From the NCBI GenBank assembly GCA_963836425.1, contig CAWIJJ010000001.1:124001-188000 (forward strand): a DNA stretch of 64,000 nucleotides, read 5' to 3'. The notes under the pieces were generated by a model, which was not told where the DNA came from, searched no databases, and saw only the letters and a list, made by a program, of their open reading frames with translations. Shown in pieces: positions 53,336-61,774 of this stretch. Made by a program: the position numbers and the translations under genes. The stretch is from CAWIJJ01 sp963836425. Lineage in GTDB: Bacteria; Acidobacteriota; Terriglobia; Bryobacterales; Bryobacteraceae. Positions within the stretch are counted from its first letter, which is position 1. Each line of letters starts with the position of its first letter.

Positions 53336-54541
53336 GTGTTTGACCTTTCCAGCGAGGTGCTCGACAAAGTTACCGACCAGCGACAACAACCGCGGACGCC
53401 CACTGCGCTGATCCTGAAATGCGCCCTGGCGATGTTCTGGGCGCGCTTGGGCAGCCTCAATGCTCTGGAAACCATCTCCTCCGCCCGATTCTGGAAACGG
53501 TGGCTGCAAGGGCCAATGATCAGCGCCGACACCATGGGTCGGGTGCATGCAGTGATGGATGCCGGCCAACTGCGGGACGGTCTCCAAAAAGTCTACAGCC
53601 AGCTCAAGCGCAATAAGGCGCTGCCGCTGAATTTGGGCTTGGATGTCGCGGTCCTGGATGGCCACGAACAACATGCCAGTTACCTCCGCCATTGTGCCGG
53701 ATGCCTGGAGCGAAGCGTAAAGACCGAACAAGGAGAACGCACTCAGTATTACCACCGGCAAGTCACGATCATGCTCTTGCCCGGGCCTGGCGTTGGCCGC
53801 AAACCCCTCCACCTTTTGTTGGACTGTGAGCCGATGCGTCCCGGTGAAGATGAAGTCACCTGCGCGGTCCGCTTACTCACCCGCGTACTGGAAGCCTACC
53901 CGCGGGCCTTCGATCTGGTCCTGGCCGATGCCCTCTATGCCACCGCTCCGTTTTTCAACTTCGTGATCGACCGTGGCAAACATGTTTTGTCGGTACTCAA
54001 AGACGAGCGCCGTAATCTGTACCAGGATGCAGCCGGCCTATTCGCACACGTGGCACCGCAGTGCGGTGAGCGGCGCGGCCGAAGCTGCCAATGGTGGGAC
54101 TTCCCGGATCTGCTCTCCTGGCCGCAGGTGAAAGTTCCGCTGCGCGTGGTACGATCCTTGGAAACCTACTTCGTGCGCCGTCAACTGGATCGAAGGCTCA
54201 CTCAGGAAACCAGCGATTGGGTCTGGGTAACGACTCTACCGTCCCTGCAAGCGCCCACCGCGCGCATCGTCGGTTGGGGCCATCAGCGATGGGACATCGA
54301 GAACTTCGGCTTCAATGAACTGGTCAATGGTTGGGAAGCCGATCACATTTACAAACACGATTCCCAAGCCATCGAGGCATTCCTGTTGATGACGTTCCTG
54401 GCCTACAACATTTTTCATGCCTTCATCGGCTTGAACCTCAAACCCCAACTACGCGACAACAGGCCGGAGAAATACTGGGCTCGTCTGATCGCCGCCGAAC
54501 TCTACTCTGACGCGGGAACCGTTCCCAAGCGATCTCCCTGA
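53336..54541 (+). CDS. DDE transposase (IS4-like)
   Basis: 401 residues from GTG 53336; the frame is open a little further upstream (ESLLHRLIRYAEK), so a few more residues or a frameshift-coupled start from the DUF6788 gene are possible. Catalytic acids: first D in LDVAVLDGHEQ, second D in LVLADALYA, and E in RWDIENFGFNELVNGWEADHIYKH. Cuts and pastes the IS. It looks intact. Codon use and base composition differ from the surrounding genes. Confidence 0.88.
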   Translation: MFDLSSEVLDKVTDQRQQPRTPTALILKCALAMFWARLGSLNALETISSARFWKRWLQGPMISADTMGRVHAVMDAGQLRDGLQKVYSQLKRNKALPLNLGLDVAVLDGHEQHASYLRHCAGCLERSVKTEQGERTQYYHRQVTIMLLPGPGVGRKPLHLLLDCEPMRPGEDEVTCAVRLLTRVLEAYPRAFDLVLADALYATAPFFNFVIDRGKHVLSVLKDERRNLYQDAAGLFAHVAPQCGERRGRSCQWWDFPDLLSWPQVKVPLRVVRSLETYFVRRQLDRRLTQETSDWVWVTTLPSLQAPTARIVGWGHQRWDIENFGFNELVNGWEADHIYKHDSQAIEAFLLMTFLAYNIFHAFIGLNLKPQLRDNRPEKYWARLIAAELYSDAGTVPKRSP

Positions 54542-54643
54542 TCGACGGCGCCAACCGCCCGTCGTCCTCCGCTTCAACCATTTCCTGCCACGACTCCTCT
54601 CTCCCCCAGCTATCCGTGTCTCCGCTCAGCCATCAGCACCGCT

Positions 54644-54658
54644 CCTGACCCGCCGAAA
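54644..54658 (-). repeat. Right terminal inverted repeat of the IS
   Basis: Plus-strand CCTGACCCGCCGAAA; reverse complement matches the left end at 12 of 15 positions. Confidence 0.5.
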
Positions 54659-54795
54659 TGCCTGTCCGAATCTGCTCTACTCGCCCGACTTCTCCCAACT
54701 TCTGCAAAAACCGTTGCTTGGCCGCCCTCCTGAACCCCGGATGCGGAATCGGAAGTGGTGGTCCGGGTCTAGCGTTTCTCCGGGGTTGGAGTAGA

Positions 54796-56118
54796 ATGAA
54801 GCGCGAGTCCATGCGAACCCGTCTTCCGATCGTGATCCCGGCCCTGGCGGCATGTGCGGCCGCCGCGACTATTGGCATGAACACCACCGCGCAGCCGGTC
54901 ACTGCGGAGCGCATCGCCGGTCTGCCGCGGGCGCAACAGGCCACGTGGCGGGACTACCTGGAGCGCTCCGCCCGGCAGATGCGGACAGACCGCGCGTTTT
55001 TGCAGGCGGAGCTGAAGAAAGCGGGCCTCGAATCCGAGCTGATGCCCCCCAGCGGATCCTCGGCGCGGAGCATGCCGCTGAACAAACCCGCGGAATGGTA
55101 TGGGAGCGCCGAGGCACGGCGGATCGCGGACATCGTCGTTTCGTTCCAGACTCCGGCCGGCGGCTGGAGTAAGAATCTCAATCTCGCCGATCACGTCCGC
55201 AGGCCGGGGGAAGGGTTTGCTCCCGACAATCTCTCCACCCTGCCGGGGCCCGCCGATTTCGATGCGCCACGCCAGCCGCAATGGCACTACGTAGGGACGC
55301 TCGACAATGACGCCACCACGACGGAGATGCGCTTTCTGGCGAAAGTGGCGGCGGCATCGCCCGAACATGCCGGGCCGTACCGGGAATCCTTCCTGCGCGG
55401 CCTGGAATACCTGCTTGCAGCCCAATATCCCAACGGAGGGTGGCCTCAGGTCTGGCCGCTCGAAGGCGGTTACCACGATGCGATCACCTACAACGACGGG
55501 GCGGCGGTGAAGACGCTGGAGCTATTGCAGGACGCGGCCGGTGGACGGGACGAGTTCGGGTTTGTGCCGGAAAGCGCCCGCCAAAAGGCGGCTGCGGCTA
55601 CCAGCAGAGGCATCGATTGCATCCTGGCGACACAGATTGTCCATGACGGCCGCCGGACGGTGTGGGCGCAGCAGCACGATGCCCTGACCCTCCAGCCTGT
55701 GGCGGCGCGCAACTACGAGCCGCCCGCGCAGTCGGGAAGTGAAAGCGCGACGGTCATGTTGTTTCTGATGCGCCAGCCGCAGCCCTCCGCCGCGATTGTG
55801 GAGGCGGTGCATTCGGCGGCGGAATGGCTCCGGAAAACGGCTATTGACGGAAAGGCTTACCGGAACACGCCGGAGGGCCGCCGCCTGGTGGCTGTGCCGG
55901 GCGGGCCGGCGATTTGGGCGCGGTTTTACGAGATCGGCAGCGATCGGCCGGTCTTCGGCGATCGGGACAAGACAATTCACGATGATGTGAACGAGATCTC
56001 GGCAGAGCGGCGCAACGGCTACAGTTGGTACAACTCGGCTCCCCAGCAGGCGCTGGACGAATACGACAGGTGGAGCGCGTCGCATCCTCGCTTCACCGGT
56101 CAGCGCAGGAGACGGTAG
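54796..56118 (+). CDS. pelA: Pectate lyase, PL10-like (PelA)
   Basis: 440 residues from ATG 54796 after GGAG; open frame back to 54658 would start inside the IS end and is rejected. The N-terminal signal is LPIVIPALAACAAAATIGM. The alpha-barrel lyase domain shows WYGSAEARRIADIVVSFQTPAGGWSKN, NDATTTEMRFLAKV, YPNGGWPQVWPLEGGYHDAITYNDGA and the C-terminal RRNGYSWYNSAPQQALDEYDRW. PL10 enzymes cleave polygalacturonate by beta-elimination with calcium. Secreted or periplasmic. Its 3' end overlaps the small minus-strand gene by 19 bases. Confidence 0.88.
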   Translation: MKRESMRTRLPIVIPALAACAAAATIGMNTTAQPVTAERIAGLPRAQQATWRDYLERSARQMRTDRAFLQAELKKAGLESELMPPSGSSARSMPLNKPAEWYGSAEARRIADIVVSFQTPAGGWSKNLNLADHVRRPGEGFAPDNLSTLPGPADFDAPRQPQWHYVGTLDNDATTTEMRFLAKVAAASPEHAGPYRESFLRGLEYLLAAQYPNGGWPQVWPLEGGYHDAITYNDGAAVKTLELLQDAAGGRDEFGFVPESARQKAAAATSRGIDCILATQIVHDGRRTVWAQQHDALTLQPVAARNYEPPAQSGSESATVMLFLMRQPQPSAAIVEAVHSAAEWLRKTAIDGKAYRNTPEGRRLVAVPGGPAIWARFYEIGSDRPVFGDRDKTIHDDVNEISAERRNGYSWYNSAPQQALDEYDRWSASHPRFTGQRRRR

Positions 56119-56420
56119 AACGCCAGAACGCTGGCCAGGCTCGCCAGTACGGCGAAGAACGGCGCCATCGAGAGGGCTCCCGGACGCGAGGAGAAGGAGG
56201 GCGGCGGTGCGGGCGCCGCAATCCGGCTGTCCTTGTCGATGAGAGGATAGGGTGACGCAGCCAAGGCCTGACCGCTGGAGGCCTGTAACTCCGGGTTGGC
56301 CGGTGCGTACTGTGGCGCAGAGTTGCGGGTTTGGGCCAGACCCGTGATCCACAAGAGCGACAGCAGCAGGGCAATCCTCAGCACAATTGAAGTGTGCACC
56401 CCGCGAAATGCAAATGCCAT
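56100..56420 (-). CDS. Small hypothetical membrane/exported protein
   Basis: 106 residues: a hydrophobic N-terminus (IVLRIALLLSLLWITGLAQ), a proline/alanine-rich middle (APANPELQASSGQ, PAPPPSFSS) and a C-terminal helix (MAPFFAVLASLASVLAFY). The pattern of signal sequence plus anchor is plausible for a real protein but no family is recognised. Converges on the pectate lyase gene, overlapping its end. Confidence 0.5.
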   Translation of the reverse strand: MAFAFRGVHTSIVLRIALLLSLLWITGLAQTRNSAPQYAPANPELQASSGQALAASPYPLIDKDSRIAAPAPPPSFSSRPGALSMAPFFAVLASLASVLAFYRLLR

Positions 56421-56504
56421 GGACCCGAAAGTGCGGATTTCGGTCGGACGAAAGCCTTAGGGGTCAGGAACGAAAGTTCCAGGCGTCAGCGAAGCTAACG
56501 GTCC

Positions 56505-57083
56505 CTACTTAAGGGCCGCGAAATTGCGCGCTGCCCGCGGCCAGGGCGGTGCCGATCGCAACGTCTCCGCCACCTCCTCGGGCTCGGCCACGGAGGTCCA
56601 CATGGCGGCATGCCTGGGGTCCATGAAACATTCCTCCACGCACCGCGAGAGCAGTTCCAGGCATGGATCGAAGAAACCGCCGATGTTCACCAGCACCACA
56701 GGCCCGAAGTACAGCCCCAGCCTCTTCCAGGTGATGGCTTCGAACAGTTCTTCGAGCGTTCCGCACCCGCCGGGCAATGCCACGACCGCTTCGGAAAGCT
56801 CGAGCATGAGCCGCTTCCGCTCGTGCATGTCCGGTACGATGCGCAGGTCCGTCAGGGCGCGGTTGGCCCACTCGAGCTCATCCATGAACTGCGGGATCAC
56901 GCCGGTAACGTCTCCGCCCGCTTCGAGGGCGGCCGCGGCCAGGCGGCCCATCGAGCCGAGCGCGCTGCCGCCGTAGACGATCGCGAAGCCTTCCCGCGCC
57001 AGGTGCCGCCCGAGCCGCGCCGCCGCTTCGTGATGATGGGGTGCGCAGCGCTGGCTGGACGCGCAGTAGACGGCCACCCTCAT
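56505..57083 (-). CDS. LOG-family protein (cytokinin-activating-enzyme-like)
   Basis: 192 residues from ATG 57083, which overlaps the GH16 stop by 4 bases. The family hallmark PGGCGTLEE is at about 104-112, with the conserved R89/K90 region (MHERKRLML) and GGSALGSMGRLA at the nucleotide site. LOG proteins hydrolyse nucleoside 5'-monophosphates, releasing ribose-5-phosphate and a free base; some make cytokinins. The long open frame to 57305 lies within the GH16 gene and is not real. Confidence 0.88.
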   Translation of the reverse strand: MRVAVYCASSQRCAPHHHEAAARLGRHLAREGFAIVYGGSALGSMGRLAAAALEAGGDVTGVIPQFMDELEWANRALTDLRIVPDMHERKRLMLELSEAVVALPGGCGTLEELFEAITWKRLGLYFGPVVLVNIGGFFDPCLELLSRCVEECFMDPRHAAMWTSVAEPEEVAETLRSAPPWPRAARNFAALK

Positions 57084-57874
57084 CGCGCCGCTTCCTGATA
57101 AACGCGGACGTAGTCCACCAGCATCTGTTGCGGGAATTGTGTGGTGCCGTCGGGGTTCCCCGGCCAGTTGCCGCCTACCGCCACGTTCATCAGGAGGAAG
57201 AAGGGATGGTCGTACACCCACTTTGTGCCTTCGGGCAGACTGGCCGGCGTGACCTTGAAATAGGCGTTCCCGTCCACCAGCCACTCGATGCTGTCCGGCT
57301 TCCATTCGATGCTGTACACGTGATACTCGTCCGCGAATCGCTTTCCGTCCGGCAGCGAGTAAGGCTTGCCGATGCCCTTGCCGCCGGAGTAGCCCGGGCC
57401 GTGAATCGTGCCATGGACCTGGAGCGGCTCCTTCCCGATATTCTCCAGGATGTCGATCTCGCCGCAGCGCGGCCAGCCGCTGGTCTTGATGTCCTCTCCC
57501 AACATCCAGAACGCCGGCCAGATGCCTTGTCCGAAGGGAATGCGGATACGGGCTTCAATTCTGCCATAAGTCACCGAGAACAGGCCGGTGGTCTTGAGCC
57601 GCGCCGACGTATACCCGCCGCCGGGCTTGGCCAGGACGCGGATCACCAGGTGTCCCTCGCCGTCCTCGAAAACGTTCTCCGTCGAGCGCGTGTATTCCTC
57701 CAGTTCCCGGTTTCCCCAGCCGGTCGCGCCTACGTCATTGGTCCAGCGGGAAGTATCGGGAGCGGTTCCGGCGGGGGAGTTGAATTCGTCGGCCCAGATC
57801 AGTTTCCAGCCGTCCTGCGCGGCCGCGGGCAGCGCCGTCAACACGGCCAGACCCAGTACCAGCGATAATTTCAT
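57080..57874 (-). CDS. Secreted GH16 glycoside hydrolase (laminarinase-like)
   Basis: 264 residues with signal peptide MKLSLVLGLAVLTALPAAAQ. The catalytic motif GEIDILENIG gives nucleophile E139, D141 and acid/base E144. Other GH16 marks are LIWADEFN, GRIEARIRIPFGQGIWPAFWML, YHVYSIEWKPDSIEWLVDG and MNVAVGGNWPGNPDG. This subgroup hydrolyses beta-1,3- or beta-1,3/1,4-glucans such as laminarin and lichenan. Divergent from the ADOP permease 52 bases away. Confidence 0.93.
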   Translation of the reverse strand: MKLSLVLGLAVLTALPAAAQDGWKLIWADEFNSPAGTAPDTSRWTNDVGATGWGNRELEEYTRSTENVFEDGEGHLVIRVLAKPGGGYTSARLKTTGLFSVTYGRIEARIRIPFGQGIWPAFWMLGEDIKTSGWPRCGEIDILENIGKEPLQVHGTIHGPGYSGGKGIGKPYSLPDGKRFADEYHVYSIEWKPDSIEWLVDGNAYFKVTPASLPEGTKWVYDHPFFLLMNVAVGGNWPGNPDGTTQFPQQMLVDYVRVYQEAAR

Positions 57875-57926
57875 ACAACTGAGATGTTAGCTAACGTTGC
57901 GCGGTGAAGCACGTTAATGTAATCGT

Positions 57927-60290
57927 ATGTCCGCCATTGCGCGGGACCTCCGCGGGGCCTTCCGGGCGCTCAACCGGAATCGCGGGGTCACGCTTCTGGC
58001 CGTTGCTTCGCTGGCTCTTGCCATAGGGTTCAGCACGGCCGCTTTCAGCGTTCTCGACGCCTACTCCCTGCGCGACCTGCCGGTGCGCGAACCTCAACAA
58101 CTGGCACAGGTTGCCGTGACCACCCGCGAACAGCGGCCGGACATCCTGAGCTGGCCGGAATACGAGGCATTGGCTGCCCGATCCCGCCTGTTCAGCGGAT
58201 TAATTGCGGAAAACCGGCGCGGGCCCCGGGTCCGGCTGCCGGATCGCGACGATTTCCCGATCACCGCCGGGGTCTCGGACAATTATTTCGATGAACTGGG
58301 CGTGAAAGCAGCCGCCGGAGATGTTTTCCACGCCGGCAAAGGCACAGACGGCGTGGTTGTGCTCTCGGACCGTTACGCCAGGCAGGCCTTTGGGGGAAGA
58401 AGCGGCGTGGTCGGCCGAGTGCTGCCGGTCAATAACAGCAGTCTGGCGGTGGTGGGTGTACTTCCTCCCGGTTTCGCGGGTATGCGCCGCGGCATCGCAG
58501 TGGACCTGTTCGTGCCTCCGCAGGCATGGTTCGGAAGTCTGGACATGGCGCGTCCGGACGACGTGCGCTTCACCGATTACGAGGTGTTCGGCAGGCTGCG
58601 GCCGAGGGTGACCCTGGAGCAGGCGCGCGCCGAGTTTGAAGCCATTCTGCGCGGCCTCGAGCGCGAGGGTCAGGAGCCGGCGCCGAACCGCAAAGCGCTG
58701 GTGGTGCCCCTCACCGAAGACGGACTGGCGGCGAAACTGCGCGCCAATGCCATCTTCTTGGGGGTCATGGTGCTGCTGGTGCTGATTGCGGCGGCGAACC
58801 TGGCGAACCTGCGGCTGGTGGACAACGAGCGGCGCCGGCATGAGACCGGCATCCGGCTGGCGCTGGGCGCCGGAGGCAGCGACCTGGCCCGGCAGCACAT
58901 TTCGGAAAGCCTGCTGCTGGCGGGGCTTGGAACGGCCGGCGGGCTGCTCGTCGCCGCGTGGCTGATCCGCCTGGCGCCGGCACTCTTCTACGGCGGGCGG
59001 GCGTATGTCGACTACGGCATCCGGCTGGATGGCCGCACCTTCGGCTTCAGTTCGGCCGCGCTGCTGACGGTAGCTCTGGCGGGCTCCCTGATTCCACTGA
59101 GCGATGCCTGGAAGCGGCGTATTCAGCCGGCCCTGCGAACGGCGCGGACCACCGGATCGTCACGTTGGCTGGGCGCCCTGGTGATTGGGCAGATGGCCCT
59201 GGTGACGGGCGTGACTGCTTCAGCCGGGCTGCTCTGGCGGAGCCTCGAGAACGTGGCGGCCATCCGCCCAGCCATGGATCCGGACGCCAGGGTTCTTCTC
59301 GCGGCCGGCTTCTGGGACGGAAACGGGCCGCAGCGTACGGCGGAACTGGGAGAGCGGCTTTCCGGGTTGCCGGGCGTGGAGCGTGTAGCCTGGGCGCGCC
59401 GGGCGCTGCTCAGCGGTTCGCTCGGCGGCGCCACGGTGGCGGTGGAACTTCCCGGTCAGCCCAAACTCAGATTTCGTTACAACCAGGTCAGCCCGTCGTA
59501 TTTCGAGACCACGGGTGCGCGAGTGTTGAATGGCCGCCCGTTCGCCAAAGCCGACGGACCCGATGCCACCGCCGTGGTTATGGTCAACCAGGCGTTCATC
59601 CAGCAGTTCCCCGGTACTGAGGTTGGCAAATGGATCCGGGTCAGCGGGAAAGAGCGGCAGGTGGTTGGGATCGTCGAAAACGGACCGACCATCAATCTGA
59701 GGGAGCCGGACCAGCCCTACCTGTACCTTCCCTTTGCCCAGGAGTCGGTCGGCGAGCTGACGTTTTTTGTCAAGTCACGCAAGGACCCTGATTTGTTGGC
59801 GGACCCGGTACGTAGCGCGATTCGCGGTTTCGACCGTTCCTTCACGCTGCTGACGACGGTGACCATGCAGCAGCATCTGAGAGATGCCCGGTCGAGCGAG
59901 CAATTGGCGGCGGAGGTGACGGGAGGGCTGGCACTGATCGGACTGCTGCTTGCGGCGGCGGGTCTGTTCGGCGTGACGCTGTTCGCGGTGGCGCGGCGAA
60001 CGCCGGAGTTCGGCGTCCGCATGGCAATGGGTGCGACTCCGGGCAAGTTGGCGCGGCAGGTGCTGCGCGAGGCAGCGGTGCGTGTGGCGATCGCCCTGCC
60101 CATCGGCTGGGCGCTCGCTTATACCGGCCGGAGCGCGATTGCGCAGATGCTCTACGGCGTGGCGGCCGACGATCCCTGGACACTCGCCGGCGCCAGCGCG
60201 GTGGTTGCCGTGGTCGCTGCGGCGGCGGCTGTCAATCCCGCCCTTCGCGCCGCCCGCGTGGATCCGATGACGGCTTTGCGGCACGAGTGA
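57927..60290 (+). CDS. ADOP-type (FtsX/MacB-like) permease
   Basis: 787 residues beginning MSAIARDLRGAFRALNRNRGVTLLAVASLALAIGFSTAAF. Two MacB/FtsX halves: VLPVNNSSLAVVGVLPPGFAGM, NLRLVDNERRRHETGIRLALGAGG, then VMVNQAFIQQFPGTEVGKWI and GLFGVTLFAVARRTPEFGVRMAMGATP, ending DPMTALRHE. It has no partner ATPase or PadR gene here. It follows divergently the GH16 gene. Frame intact throughout. Substrate unknown. Confidence 0.9.
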   Translation: MSAIARDLRGAFRALNRNRGVTLLAVASLALAIGFSTAAFSVLDAYSLRDLPVREPQQLAQVAVTTREQRPDILSWPEYEALAARSRLFSGLIAENRRGPRVRLPDRDDFPITAGVSDNYFDELGVKAAAGDVFHAGKGTDGVVVLSDRYARQAFGGRSGVVGRVLPVNNSSLAVVGVLPPGFAGMRRGIAVDLFVPPQAWFGSLDMARPDDVRFTDYEVFGRLRPRVTLEQARAEFEAILRGLEREGQEPAPNRKALVVPLTEDGLAAKLRANAIFLGVMVLLVLIAAANLANLRLVDNERRRHETGIRLALGAGGSDLARQHISESLLLAGLGTAGGLLVAAWLIRLAPALFYGGRAYVDYGIRLDGRTFGFSSAALLTVALAGSLIPLSDAWKRRIQPALRTARTTGSSRWLGALVIGQMALVTGVTASAGLLWRSLENVAAIRPAMDPDARVLLAAGFWDGNGPQRTAELGERLSGLPGVERVAWARRALLSGSLGGATVAVELPGQPKLRFRYNQVSPSYFETTGARVLNGRPFAKADGPDATAVVMVNQAFIQQFPGTEVGKWIRVSGKERQVVGIVENGPTINLREPDQPYLYLPFAQESVGELTFFVKSRKDPDLLADPVRSAIRGFDRSFTLLTTVTMQQHLRDARSSEQLAAEVTGGLALIGLLLAAAGLFGVTLFAVARRTPEFGVRMAMGATPGKLARQVLREAAVRVAIALPIGWALAYTGRSAIAQMLYGVAADDPWTLAGASAVVAVVAAAAAVNPALRAARVDPMTALRHE

Positions 60291-60316
60291 GCCTGGGCGG
60301 GTCTTACAATCGAAGC

Positions 60317-60622
60317 ATGCTGATCGTCCATGTGCACGTACACGTGTTGCCCGAGTTCATCGAAGAATTCAAACAGGCCACGGTTGTGAACGCCGCGGCC
60401 AGTCTCAGGGAACCCGGCATTGCCCGGTTCGACGTCCTGCAAGTGGCCGACGATCCCACCCGCTTTGTGCTCGCGGAGGTCTATCGCGACAGGCCTGCGA
60501 CGCTGGCCCACAAGGAGACGGCGCACTACCTGGCCTGGGCCGAGAAGGTGACGCCGATGTTGGCCGAGCCCCGGACGCGGGTCTGGTTTGACAGCGTATA
60601 CCCGGACGATCAGGGCTGGTAG
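60317..60622 (+). CDS. Antibiotic-biosynthesis-monooxygenase-fold protein (YgiN/LsrG-like)
   Basis: 101 residues from ATG 60317. The ABM fold is indicated by MLIVHVHVHVLPEFIEEFKQAT, EPGIARFDVLQVADDPTRFVLAEVYRDR and TLAHKETAHYLAWAEKVTPML. The family includes quinol monooxygenases and the autoinducer-degrading LsrG. It is 3 bases upstream of an iron-containing alcohol dehydrogenase, so an oxidoreductive pathway of two steps is plausible but the substrate is unknown. Confidence 0.8.
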   Translation: MLIVHVHVHVLPEFIEEFKQATVVNAAASLREPGIARFDVLQVADDPTRFVLAEVYRDRPATLAHKETAHYLAWAEKVTPMLAEPRTRVWFDSVYPDDQGW

Positions 60623-60625
60623 AAA

Positions 60626-61774
60626 ATGGCCTTCGAGTTCGCTACCGCCTCGCGGATCGTTTTCGGCCAAGGTAAACTTGCCGAAGCCGCGCCCGCCGCG
60701 GCCGCAATGGGCCGGCGCGCACTGCTCGTAACAGGGTCCTCCGGTGAACGGGCCGGGTCTCTCGCCGGCGAGCTGCCCGAGGCGGTGCTGTTTCCGGTCG
60801 CAGGCGAGCCCACGGTGGAGCTGATCCGGCAGGGTGCGGAACTCGCGCGGCAGGAGCGCTGCGAAGTGGTGGTGGCGATCGGAGGCGGCAGCGTCATCGA
60901 CGCCGGCAAGGCGCTCGCCGCCATGCTGGCGAATCCGGGCGAGCCGCTCGATTACCTGGAAGTGGTGGGGCGGGGCAATCCGCTGACGAAGCCCGCGGCG
61001 CCCTGCATCGCGATCCCGACTACGGCAGGTACGGGCTCGGAAGTGACCCGCAATGCCGTGCTCGCCTCTCCCGCGCACCGCGTCAAGGCGAGCCTGCGGA
61101 GCGCGGGCATGCTGCCGCGGCTTGCCATCGTGGATCCGGACCTGACGCTGGGACTGCCCCCGGCGCTCACCGCCTCCACCGGACTCGATGCGCTTACCCA
61201 ACTGATCGAGCCGTATGTTTCGGCGCGGGCCAACGCCATGACGGACCTGTACTGCGTCGAAGGGATCCGCCGCGCCGCCGCCGCTTTGCCCCGAGCCTTC
61301 GCTTCGCCGCAGGATCGCGCCGCACGGGCGGACATGGCGTGGGCGAGCCTCCTGGGCGGCCTGGCACTGGCCAATGCCGGGCTGGGGGCGGTGCATGGGT
61401 TCGCCGCGCCGTTGGGCGGAATGTTTCCGGCGCCGCACGGCGCTGCCTGCGCGGCGGTACTGCCGCACGCCATGGAGGTGAACGTCCGCGCGCTCCGGGA
61501 GCGCGCGCCGGAAAGCCGCGCGCTCGAACGCTACGGCGAGATCGCGCGCCTGCTGACGGGCGAGGCCCACGCGACCGCAGCGGATGGCGCCCGCTGGGTC
61601 GCCGCATTGTGCCGGCGGCTCGAAATCCCGGCGCTTGCCGCCTGGGGGGTTACAGCCGCGGATTTCGAAATTCTTGCGGAGAAAGCGTCGCAAGCGAGCA
61701 GTATGAAAGGCAACCCGATTGTGCTCACCCGCGCCGAATTGCTCGAGATTCTGGCTCGGGCGTCAACAGGTTGA
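60626..61774 (+). CDS. Iron-containing alcohol dehydrogenase
   Basis: 382 residues. NAD(P)-binding motif AIGGGSVIDAGKA (about 90-102), PTTAGTGSEVTRNAV, and the metal-binding region TGLDALTQLIEPYVSARANAMTD, with the histidine-containing LGAVHGFAAPLGGMFPAPHG. The family reduces or oxidises alcohols with NAD(P)(H). Adjacent to the ABM-fold gene. Its end overlaps that of the minus-strand methyltransferase by 50 bases. Confidence 0.92.
   Translation: MAFEFATASRIVFGQGKLAEAAPAAAAMGRRALLVTGSSGERAGSLAGELPEAVLFPVAGEPTVELIRQGAELARQERCEVVVAIGGGSVIDAGKALAAMLANPGEPLDYLEVVGRGNPLTKPAAPCIAIPTTAGTGSEVTRNAVLASPAHRVKASLRSAGMLPRLAIVDPDLTLGLPPALTASTGLDALTQLIEPYVSARANAMTDLYCVEGIRRAAAALPRAFASPQDRAARADMAWASLLGGLALANAGLGAVHGFAAPLGGMFPAPHGAACAAVLPHAMEVNVRALRERAPESRALERYGEIARLLTGEAHATAADGARWVAALCRRLEIPALAAWGVTAADFEILAEKASQASSMKGNPIVLTRAELLEILARASTG

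Larger units (their letters stand above)
52837..54658 (+). mobile_element. Insertion sequence with DUF6788-like gene and DDE transposase
   Basis: About 1.8 kb between imperfect inverted repeats (12 of 15 positions). It holds its own promoter, a small cysteine-containing protein and a transposase. Its composition is visibly less GC-rich than the neighbours. Target-site duplication was not resolved: the bases flanking the repeats (…GAATGG and TGCCTG…) do not match. Family not assigned; the transposase is of the IS4-like DDE type. Confidence 0.75.

Noticed and set aside
52895..54740. GCATCC-beginning inverted ends as alternative IS termini
   Set aside because: Only about half of 30 positions match, worse than the 12 of 15 at 52837 and 54644.
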